From assembly GCA_900768035.1 (NCBI GenBank), contig CAAGBH010000095.1:1-10153 (forward strand): a stretch of 10,153 nucleotides of DNA, read 5' to 3'. Of the stretch, positions 4,695 through 10,153 are shown piece by piece. This DNA is from Clostridia bacterium (GTDB taxonomy: Bacteria; Bacillota; Clostridia; Oscillospirales; Acutalibacteraceae). Numbering within the stretch: position 1 is the stretch's first letter; each line of letters starts with the position of its first letter. The notes beneath the pieces are model-generated. The model made no database searches. It worked only from the letters and a program-made list of their open reading frames with translations, and was not told the DNA's origin. Made by a program: the position numbers and the translations under genes.

Positions 4695-4722
4695 AAAAGG
4701 ACTGTTTTTACAGTCCTTTTTC
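4695..4722 (+). terminator. Terminator of the ABC exporter gene
   Basis: AAAAGGACTGT (4695-4705) pairs with ACAGTCCTTTT (4710-4720) around TTTT, starting two bases after the stop codon; the right arm runs into more T residues. Confidence 0.88.
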
Positions 4723-4746
4723 TTATATTGGCATAAAATGTTAGTA

Positions 4747-4775
4747 TTGAATGTTTTGGAAATTTATGATAAAAT
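4747..4775 (+). promoter_or_regulatory. Promoter of the cysK-ppa unit
   Basis: TTGAAT (4747-4752) and TAAAAT (4770-4775) are spaced by 17 bases. The alternative -10, TATGAT (4765-4770), would leave only 12 bases and is less likely. The leader to the start codon is about 25 bases; I see no T-box or S-box element in it. Confidence 0.55.
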
Positions 4776-4805
4776 AATTTTATATTGTAATTGGGGGACT
4801 TAATT

Positions 4806-5735
4806 TTGGTATATTCAAGTGTACTTGATGCGGTAGGCAATACTCCGCTTATAAAACTTTCCCGTATTGTTCCAAAGGGAAGTGCTGATATTTTAGTTAA
4901 ATATGAGGGTGTTAATATAGGCGGTTCGATTAAAACCCGTACCGCTCTTAATATGATAAATGAAGCAGAAAAACGGGGCATAATAACTAAGGATACAATA
5001 ATCGTTGAGCCAACAAGCGGTAACCAAGGTATAGGTCTTGCGCTTATAGGTGCGGTTAAAGGATATAAAGTCCGCATAATTATGCCTGATTCTGTGAGTG
5101 AAGAACGCAGAAAATTGGTTAAAGCCTATGGCGCAGAACTTTTGCTTGTTCACGATGATGGTGATATTGGTAAATGTATTGAAGAATGTCTTTCAACTGC
5201 GCTCAGAATGGCAAAGGAAGATAAAAATGTCTGGGTTCCGCAACAGTTTGAAAACCCTGACAATCCGCAGATTCACCGTAACACTACCGCCGTTGAAATC
5301 TTAGAACAGTTTGACGGTGAAATTCACGGTTTCTGTTCGGGTGTTGGTACAGGCGGAACACTTACGGGTATCGGCGAAACTTTGAAATCAAAAAATCCCG
5401 ATATTGTTATTTGGGCGGTAGAGCCTGAAAATGCGGCAATTCTTTCGGGCGGAAGCATTGGCACTCATTTGCAAATGGGTATCGGTGACGGTATTATTCC
5501 TAAGAACTTGAATCTTGATGTTTTCGAAGATACCTGTATTATAACCGATGATGAGGCGATTGAAACTTCTAAAAAACTTATAGCAAAAGAGGGTATCCTT
5601 TGCGGTATTTCAAGCGGAACGAATGTTGCGGCGGCGCTTCGTTTGGCTAAAAAATTGGGTGAGGGCAAAACGGTGGTTACTGTATTGCCTGATACGGGAG
5701 AAAGATATTTCAGCACAGAACTTTTTGAATTTTAA
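4806..5735 (+). CDS. cysK: Cysteine synthase-family PLP enzyme (O-acetylserine sulfhydrylase-like)
   Basis: A 309-residue fold-type II PLP enzyme of the usual CysK length. It likely makes cysteine from O-acetylserine and sulfide. Visible motifs are AVGNTPLIKL (9-18), the PLP-lysine segment GGSIKTR (39-45, Lys43), the substrate loop PTSGNQG (69-75), the phosphate-binding loop SGVGTGGTLTG (178-188), GISSGTN (267-273) and PDTGERY (295-301). Two spots depart from classic CysK: the lysine motif reads SIKTR instead of SVKDR, and the substrate loop has Gln74 where Thr is usual. These could mean a different acceptor or donor, so the specificity is uncertain. The start is taken as TTG 4806 because GGGGGA (4793-4798) lies seven bases before it; an in-frame TTG at 4791 would overlap that site. 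The pyrophosphatase gene follows after 12 bases. Confidence 0.88.
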   Translation: MVYSSVLDAVGNTPLIKLSRIVPKGSADILVKYEGVNIGGSIKTRTALNMINEAEKRGIITKDTIIVEPTSGNQGIGLALIGAVKGYKVRIIMPDSVSEERRKLVKAYGAELLLVHDDGDIGKCIEECLSTALRMAKEDKNVWVPQQFENPDNPQIHRNTTAVEILEQFDGEIHGFCSGVGTGGTLTGIGETLKSKNPDIVIWAVEPENAAILSGGSIGTHLQMGIGDGIIPKNLNLDVFEDTCIITDDEAIETSKKLIAKEGILCGISSGTNVAAALRLAKKLGEGKTVVTVLPDTGERYFSTELFEF

Positions 5736-5747
5736 AAGGAGAATAAT

Positions 5748-6281
5748 ATGGCAAATATTTGGCACGATATCTCACCTAAGCGTATAACACCTGAGGAATT
5801 TATCTGTGTTATAGAAATTCCAAAGGGCAGTAAAAAGAAGTATGAACTTGATAAGGAAACAGGGTTTTTAATGCTTGACCGCATTTTGTATACTTCGACG
5901 CATTACCCTGCAAATTACGGGTTCATTCCCCGCACTTACGGTGACGACGGTGACCCGCTTGATGTTTTGCTTTTATGCGCTGAGACTTTAGAGCCGTTAA
6001 CCCTTGTTAAAGCAAAACCGATTGGCGTTATCAATATGATAGACAACGGAAGAAATGACGAAAAGATTATTGCAGTTCCGTCAAATGACCCGACCTATAA
6101 CTGTTATACCGATATCAGTCAACTTCCGGCGCATATTTTTGATGAAATGAGCCATTTTTTCACGGTTTATAAAAATCTTGAAAATAAAGAAACCGCTGTC
6201 AACGAAGTCAGCGGAAGGCAAAAGGCAATAGAGATTGTTGATAAAGCAATTTCAGATTATATTGAAAATTTTTGCAAGTAA
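5748..6281 (+). CDS. ppa: Inorganic pyrophosphatase (family I)
   Basis: A 177-residue soluble enzyme that hydrolyses pyrophosphate to two phosphates, pulling biosynthetic reactions forward. The family I signature DGDPLDV (67-73) supplies metal-binding aspartates. The earlier EIPKGSKKKYELDKETG segment (23-39) carries the conserved basic phosphate-binding residues, and the HYPANYGFIPRT stretch (52-63) is typical. The acidic segment MIDNGRNDEK after GVIN corresponds to the region of the other metal-binding aspartates. The length matches bacterial family I enzymes (about 170-180). It has a strong site, AAGGAG, 12 bases after the cysK-family stop, so the two genes are almost certainly cotranscribed. 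Why these two are paired is not clear; pyrophosphate is released in sulfate activation, but no sulfate-assimilation genes are seen here. Confidence 0.95.
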   Translation: MANIWHDISPKRITPEEFICVIEIPKGSKKKYELDKETGFLMLDRILYTSTHYPANYGFIPRTYGDDGDPLDVLLLCAETLEPLTLVKAKPIGVINMIDNGRNDEKIIAVPSNDPTYNCYTDISQLPAHIFDEMSHFFTVYKNLENKETAVNEVSGRQKAIEIVDKAISDYIENFCK

Positions 6282-6312
6282 AAAAAGCAACCGTTTAAAA
6301 CGGTTGCTTTTT
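6282..6312. terminator. Shared bidirectional terminator between ppa and acpP
   Basis: AAAAAGCAACCG (6282-6293) pairs perfectly with CGGTTGCTTTTT (6301-6312). A-runs and T-runs flank both sides. It starts directly after the ppa stop and ends five bases from the acpP stop on the other strand, so it serves both converging genes. Confidence 0.9.
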
Positions 6313-6317
6313 AGTTA

Positions 6318-6545
6318 TTAACTATTTGCTTCTATATATTCAACGAGTTCGCCGATTGTTTTAATGTTTTCAACTTCTTCATCGGGAATCTCAACGCTAA
6401 ATTCATCTTCAATAGACATAAGAAGTTCAACAACGTCAAGGCTGTCAGCGCCCAAATCTTTAGCGATATTGGTTTCCATTGTCATTTCGTCCGGGTCTGC
6501 ATCGAGTTGTTCTGCTAAAATTGATTTGATTTTATCGAATGTCAT
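6318..6545 (-). CDS. acpP: Acyl carrier protein
   Basis: A 75-residue, strongly acidic protein that carries growing acyl chains on a phosphopantetheine arm during fatty acid synthesis in the cytoplasm. The attachment motif GADSLD (32-37) has Ser35 as the modified residue. Flanking helices read LAEQLDADPDEM and VVELLMSIEDEF. Length and charge match bacterial AcpP. The reading start is fixed by a perfect AGGAGG nine bases upstream of ATG on this strand. In many Firmicutes acpP lies in a plsX-fab cluster; here it is a single gene, convergent with ppa and divergent from proS, with its own promoter. Confidence 0.96.
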   Translation of the reverse strand: MTFDKIKSILAEQLDADPDEMTMETNIAKDLGADSLDVVELLMSIEDEFSVEIPDEEVENIKTIGELVEYIEANS

Positions 6546-6565
6546 AAATAAACCTCCTGAATAAT

Positions 6566-6590
6566 CTGTCGAATACTGACAGGTACTATA
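6566..6590 (-). promoter_or_regulatory. Hairpin and possible operator in the acpP leader
   Basis: On the minus strand the start of the acpP transcript reads TATAGTACCTGTC and then closes a 5-bp stem, CTGTC/GACAG (6566-6570 with 6578-6582, loop of 7). AGTACCTG resembles one half of the FapR operator known from Bacillus lipid genes, and it lies near the expected transcription start, but the second half-site is not evident. Treat regulation by FapR as a guess. Confidence 0.3.
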
Positions 6591-6593
6591 ACA

Positions 6594-6622
6594 AATATAT
6601 GTTTTATTTTGTGATTTGTCAA
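6594..6622 (-). promoter_or_regulatory. Promoter of acpP
   Basis: On the minus strand a consensus TTGACA (6622-6617) and TATATT (6599-6594) are spaced by 17 bases. Transcription would begin near 6587, leaving a leader of about 42 bases. Confidence 0.75.
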
Positions 6623-6660
6623 CACTTTTTTTCTTATATATTTAATATGTATAAAAGTGG

Positions 6661-6689
6661 TTGCAAAATTATGTTTTTTATTTTATAAT
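6661..6689 (+). promoter_or_regulatory. Promoter of proS
   Basis: TTGCAA (6661-6666) and a consensus TATAAT (6684-6689) are spaced by 17 bases. It diverges from the acpP promoter, with about 38 bases between the two -35 elements. A start near 6697 leaves a leader of about 48 bases, far too short for a T-box. Confidence 0.75.
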
Positions 6690-6707
6690 GGTATGGAATA
6701 TAATGTT

Positions 6708-6752
6708 ATGAAAGGTGGGAACGGGTGCTTTCGGCACTCTTTATATGGCTAA
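6708..6752 (+). promoter_or_regulatory. proS translation-start region: RBS, hairpin, overlapping 14-codon ORF
   Basis: The best ribosome binding site, AAAGGTGGGA (6711-6720), lies about 24 bases before the proS ATG (6745), too far for direct use. Between them GGGTGC (6723-6728) and GCACTC (6734-6739) form a 6-bp stem with loop TTTCG. If folded, the effective spacing falls to about seven bases. A 14-codon frame, ATG 6708 to TAA 6750-6752, overlaps the proS start (product MKGGNGCFRHSLYG) but has only a weak ribosome site, so translation is doubtful. Confidence 0.5.
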
Positions 6753-8178
6753 GGAAAAATTGGTAAAGGCAATAACCTCTATGGATGAGGATTTTGCTAA
6801 GTGGTATACCGACGTTGTAATCAAAGCGGAACTTATTGATTATGCTTCGGTTAAAGGTTGTATGATTATCCGTCCTTACGGTTATGCGATTTGGGAAAAT
6901 ATTCAAAGCAATATGGATAAACTCTTTAAGGAAACAGGGCATGAAAATGTTTATATGCCGATGTTTATTCCCGAGAGCCTTTTGCAAAAGGAAAAAGACC
7001 ATGTTGAAGGTTTTGCTCCCGAAGTTGCATGGGTTACACACGGCGGTGAAGAAAAGTTGGAGGAGCGTCTTTGCGTTCGCCCAACTTCTGAAACCCTGTT
7101 TTGTGACCATTTCAAAAACGTGGTTCATTCTTACCGTGATTTGCCGAAACTTTATAATCAGTGGTGCAGTGTTGTAAGATGGGAGAAAACAACCCGTCCG
7201 TTCTTGCGCTCTCGTGAATTTTTGTGGCAGGAGGGTCACACGCTTCACGCAACTAAGGAAGAGGCTGAGGCTGAGACTATCCAGATGCTTAATGTATATG
7301 CCCGTTTTGCCGAGGAATATCTTGCAATGCCTGTTGTAAAGGGTGTTAAAACTGCAAAAGAAAGATTTGCAGGCGCTGAAGACACTTATACAATAGAAGC
7401 GCTTATGCACGACGGTAAGGCATTGCAAAGCGGAACTTCACACTTCTTTGGTGACGGTTTTGCAAGAGCGTTTGATATAACATATACCGATAAAAATAAT
7501 CAGACGGTTTATCCGTTCCAGACTTCTTGGGGAACTACCACAAGACTTATCGGTGCTATTATAATGACTCACGGTGACGATAACGGCCTTGTGCTTCCTC
7601 CGATGATCGCTCCTATTCAGACAGTAGTTGTTCCGATTGCAACTCATAAAGAGGGCGTGCTTGAAAAGGCAAATGAAGTTTATGCAAGACTTAAAAATAT
7701 CTGCCGTGCAAAGATTGACGACAGCGAACAGTCACCCGGTTGGAAGTTTGCCGAATACGAAATGAAGGGCGTTCCGCTTCGTTTGGAATTAGGTCCTAAG
7801 GATATCGAAAATAACTGTTGTGTTGTTGTCCGCCGTGATAACGGTGAAAAAACAGTTGTAAGCCTTGACGAGTTGGAAGTAAAAATCCCTGAACTTTTAA
7901 AGGCGGTACAGGACGGACTTTATAATAAAGCCCTTGCACGCAGAGAAAGTATGACTTATGATGCGCATAATCTTGACGAAATGATGGATATTGCAGAAAA
8001 CAAACCCGGCTTTATCCGTGCTATGTGGTGCGGTGACAGAGAGTGTGAAGATAAACTCAAAGAAACCGCAGGTGTTACTTCACGCTGTATCCCGTTTGAG
8101 CAGACCGAGATTGACGGCAAGTGTGTTTGTTGCGGAAAACCTGCAAAACATATGCTCTATTGGGGAAAAGCCTATTAA
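6745..8178 (+). CDS. proS: Prolyl-tRNA synthetase, short archaeal/eukaryotic-like type
   Basis: A 477-residue class II synthetase that charges tRNA-Pro. It lacks the editing insertion of the long bacterial form (about 570 residues), matching the ProS type found in archaea, eukaryotes and some bacteria including many Clostridia. Visible features are the N-terminal VKGCMIIRPYGYAIWENIQ segment, RPTSET (112-117), motif 2 from R145-W-E147 through RPFLRSREFLWQEGHT, motif 3 with GTTTR (263-267, Arg267), an anticodon-binding domain from about residue 290, and the C-terminal domain with CVCC and final KAY (460-477). ATG 6745 is chosen because family members begin MAKEK followed by ITxMxEDFAxWY; an in-frame GTG at 6715 would add ten unsupported residues. 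No cis-editing domain means Ala-tRNA-Pro must be cleared by a separate protein if at all. Confidence 0.95.
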   Translation: MAKEKLVKAITSMDEDFAKWYTDVVIKAELIDYASVKGCMIIRPYGYAIWENIQSNMDKLFKETGHENVYMPMFIPESLLQKEKDHVEGFAPEVAWVTHGGEEKLEERLCVRPTSETLFCDHFKNVVHSYRDLPKLYNQWCSVVRWEKTTRPFLRSREFLWQEGHTLHATKEEAEAETIQMLNVYARFAEEYLAMPVVKGVKTAKERFAGAEDTYTIEALMHDGKALQSGTSHFFGDGFARAFDITYTDKNNQTVYPFQTSWGTTTRLIGAIIMTHGDDNGLVLPPMIAPIQTVVVPIATHKEGVLEKANEVYARLKNICRAKIDDSEQSPGWKFAEYEMKGVPLRLELGPKDIENNCCVVVRRDNGEKTVVSLDELEVKIPELLKAVQDGLYNKALARRESMTYDAHNLDEMMDIAENKPGFIRAMWCGDRECEDKLKETAGVTSRCIPFEQTEIDGKCVCCGKPAKHMLYWGKAY

Positions 8179-8188
8179 TTTTCAAATT

Positions 8189-8214
8189 AAAGCGACCGAA
8201 AGGTCGCTTTTTTA
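8189..8214 (+). terminator. Terminator of proS
   Basis: AAAGCGACC (8189-8197) and GGTCGCTTT (8202-8210) pair perfectly around a GAAA tetraloop, followed by more T residues, 10 bases after the proS stop. Confidence 0.9.
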
Positions 8215-8242
8215 TTTTTTGGCAAAAAAATCAAAAAAATGC

Positions 8243-8271
8243 TTGACTTATCTTGAAAAAAGGTTTATAAT
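8243..8271 (+). promoter_or_regulatory. Promoter of rpoB
   Basis: TTGACT (8243-8248) and consensus TATAAT (8266-8271) are spaced by 17 bases, right after the proS terminator. This is a strong near-consensus promoter with a start expected near 8279. Confidence 0.8.
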
Positions 8272-8278
8272 TTTAAAT

Positions 8279-8422
8279 TACTAATAATGATGGGGTATTG
8301 TGCGCCGTTTTAGAAATTCCGCTTATTTTTAAGGGCTCAAAACCACCACAATATCTGTCATTTATGGCTCTACTGCGGTACTAAATATACCGTAAAATTC
8401 TCAGAGGAGTGATTGTATACCT
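8279..8422 (+). promoter_or_regulatory. Structured 5' leader of rpoB, no known riboswitch recognised
   Basis: The leader is about 144 bases. GGTATTGTG (8294-8302) can pair with CACAATATC (8347-8355) for 9 bp with one G-T wobble, enclosing 44 bases. A second hairpin, CGGTA (8376-8380) and TACCG (8388-8392), follows. The ribosome binding site AGAGGAG (8403-8409) is 13 bases before ATG. GGCTC occurs twice (8334-8338, 8366-8370). The fold resembles no leader I can name; regulation of RNA polymerase synthesis at this site is inference. Confidence 0.5.
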
Positions 8423-10153
8423 ATGGAATCAACTTCAATGGTAAAATCGGTTGAGTTGGGCAAAAACAAAAGACAGACTTTTTCAAAGATTAACGAAGTC
8501 ATTGAAATGCCTAATCTCATAGAAATCCAGAAGGATTCGTACAAATGGTTTGTTGAGGAAGGCTTGAAAGAAGTTTTCAGAGATATGGCGGCTATTACCG
8601 ACTATAGCGGAAATCTTCAATTAAGTTTCGTTGATTACCGCCTTGACGAAGAACCCAAGTATGACGTTACCGAATGTAAGGCAAGAGATGCAACATACGC
8701 TGCGCCTTTGCGTGTAACCGCACGTCTTGTGAACAACGAAACAGGCGAAATCAAAGAAAGCGAAGTGTCAATGGGTGATTTCCCGATTATGACTGATGCA
8801 GGCACTTTCGTTATCAACGGTGCTGAGCGTGCTATCGTTTCGCAGTTGGTTCGTTCTCCCGGGGCTTATTACGCTGAAAAGATAGACGAAAAAACAGGTA
8901 AGAGATTATATTCTTCAACTATAATCCCTAACCGTGGTGCGTGGCTTGAATATGAAACTTCGGTTAACGATGCGCTTTATGTTCGTATTGATAAAAACCG
9001 TAAGTTGCCTATCACAACCTTTATCCGTTCTTTAGGTATAGGCACTAATGACCAGATTCGTGAACTTTTCGGTTCGGACGAGCGTTTGGAAGCAACATTG
9101 AATGTTGACGATACCAAATCGGTTGAAGAAGGCTTGGTTGAGGTTTATAAAAAGTTAAGACCGAGTGAGCCTGTAACTATCGAAGGCGCTAAAAGTTATA
9201 TCGAACAGTTATTCTTCGACCCCCGCCGTTATGATATTTCTCGTGTGGGACGTTATAAGTATAATAAAAAATTGGCAATCGGTGCCCGTATTATCGGCGC
9301 TGTTTTGTCACGCCCTGTAATTGACCCTATGACAGGCGAAATTATTGCCGATGCCGAGACTACTGTTACTAAAGAATTGGCAAACACCATTGAAATCAAA
9401 GGTGTAAACGAAGTTTATGTTGATGTTATCGACAATGAGGGTAACAAGAGCGAGGTTAAGGTTCTTTCCAACGGTATGGTAAATCTTGGCGATTTCACAG
9501 ATTTCACCGCCGAAGAATTGGCAGAACTTGACGAATTGGGTATCAATGAACAGGTTTCTTTTGCAGTATTAAAGGAACTCATTGAAAATAATGATTCTAA
9601 AGAAGCGTTAAGAGAAGCAATTCTCGAAAATGCTGATAATCTTATTCCTAAGAGCATCTGTATTGACGATATTTTTGCATCAATCAGTTATTTCTTAGGT
9701 CTTCCTCACAACGTTGGCAATATCGACGATATCGACCATTTGGGCAACCGTCGTATTCGCAGCGTTGGTGAACTTTTGCAGAACCAATTCCGCATCGGTA
9801 TCTCCCGTATGGAAAGAGTTGTAAGGGATAAAATGACCTTGCAGGCTCAGGATGCTGAAAATATTACACCGCAATTCCTTATCAATATCCGTCCTGTTGT
9901 GGCTGCTATTAAGGAATTTTTCGGTTCTTCTCCGTTGTCACAGTTTATGGACCAGACCAACCCGCTTTCTGAACTTACTCATAAGCGCCGTTTGTCAGCG
10001 TTGGGTCCTGGTGGTTTGTCAAGAGACCGTGCATCGTTTGAAGTGCGTGACGTTCACTATACACACTACGGCCGTATGTGTCCGATTGAAACACCTGAAG
10101 GTCCTAACATCGGTCTTATCTCTTATCTTGCAACCTTTGCAAAGATTAATAAA
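8423..10153 (+). CDS. rpoB: RNA polymerase beta subunit, N-terminal 577 residues (cut by window end)
   Basis: The open frame runs from ATG 8423 to the last base with no stop, so the gene continues beyond the window; full-length beta subunits have about 1,150-1,250 residues. The subunit forms half of the polymerase active-site cleft. Recognisable blocks are IEIQKDSYKWF (33-43), MGDFPIMTDAGTFVINGAER, SQLVRSPGAYY and the rifampicin-binding region starting GSSPLSQFMDQ at residue 501. Asp510, His520 and Ser525 match the sensitive E. coli residues Asp516, His526 and Ser531, so no common resistance change is seen there. PIETPEGPNIGLI follows. The start is set by AGAGGAG, although the 13-base spacing is long; a second in-frame ATG (8438) has no site. 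rpoB is usually preceded by rplJ-rplL; here the gene upstream is proS and rpoB has its own promoter. Confidence 0.97.
   Translation, partial: MESTSMVKSVELGKNKRQTFSKINEVIEMPNLIEIQKDSYKWFVEEGLKEVFRDMAAITDYSGNLQLSFVDYRLDEEPKYDVTECKARDATYAAPLRVTARLVNNETGEIKESEVSMGDFPIMTDAGTFVINGAERAIVSQLVRSPGAYYAEKIDEKTGKRLYSSTIIPNRGAWLEYETSVNDALYVRIDKNRKLPITTFIRSLGIGTNDQIRELFGSDERLEATLNVDDTKSVEEGLVEVYKKLRPSEPVTIEGAKSYIEQLFFDPRRYDISRVGRYKYNKKLAIGARIIGAVLSRPVIDPMTGEIIADAETTVTKELANTIEIKGVNEVYVDVIDNEGNKSEVKVLSNGMVNLGDFTDFTAEELAELDELGINEQVSFAVLKELIENNDSKEALREAILENADNLIPKSICIDDIFASISYFLGLPHNVGNIDDIDHLGNRRIRSVGELLQNQFRIGISRMERVVRDKMTLQAQDAENITPQFLINIRPVVAAIKEFFGSSPLSQFMDQTNPLSELTHKRRLSALGPGGLSRDRASFEVRDVHYTHYGRMCPIETPEGPNIGLISYLATFAKINK

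Noticed and set aside
4637..5077. Antisense open frame of 146 codons opposite the start of the cysteine synthase gene
   Set aside because: It spans a terminator and promoter on the other strand and resembles no protein.
6690..6744. T-box riboswitch ahead of proS
   Set aside because: The leader is only about 48 bases and has no T-box core or specifier hairpin.
6706..7428. Long antisense open frame of 240 codons opposite proS
   Set aside because: It is the shadow of a well-conserved synthetase gene; no promoter, ribosome site or recognisable protein.

Overview
The window reads as a low-GC Firmicutes chromosome, most likely class Clostridia. The signs are strong AGGAGG-type ribosome binding sites, TTGACA/TATAAT promoters with 17-bp spacers, many hairpin-plus-T-run terminators, tRNA genes with encoded CCA, a prolyl-tRNA synthetase of the short archaeal/eukaryotic-like type, and TGG/TGA used as Trp/stop. 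I cannot name a species.

Positions 1-343 are a stable-RNA cluster: the 3' end of a tRNA, a complete 5S rRNA, tRNA-Asn(GTT) and a strong terminator. Positions 344-2489 are an accessory, repeat-rich stretch. It holds two small exported proteins of unknown function (a membrane-anchored one and a lipoprotein) and a frameshifted four-helix-bundle (23S-IVS-type) gene. Each of the two exported-protein genes is preceded by the same composite element: a terminator, a pyrimidine-rich heptamer array, a second copy of the terminator's right arm, a purine-rich heptamer array, a GGTG-plus-hairpin block and a promoter. The four-helix-bundle gene is preceded by a different element: seven short hairpins spaced by eight linkers, whose orientation flips from GTGATGT to ACATCAC in the middle. 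These repeats are the most unusual content of the window.

Positions 2490-4722 carry a short O6-alkylguanine transferase-like gene and a complete homodimer-type ABC exporter, each with its own promoter. Positions 4747-6312 carry a cysteine synthase-family gene and an inorganic pyrophosphatase gene, apparently one operon, ending in a terminator shared with the converging acyl carrier protein gene. The acpP and proS promoters diverge from 6546-6744. proS has an odd leader in which a hairpin separates the ribosome binding site from the start codon. From 8243 onward rpoB has its own strong promoter and a structured leader of about 144 bases; it is cut by the window end just after the rifampicin-binding region.

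The housekeeping genes (translation, transcription, lipid carrier, pyrophosphate removal, cysteine synthesis) look intact and are mostly separate transcription units. The likely novelty lies in the repeat elements at 310-466, 1056-1255 and 1840-2036. All identifications come from reading motifs by eye; no searches or folding programs were run.
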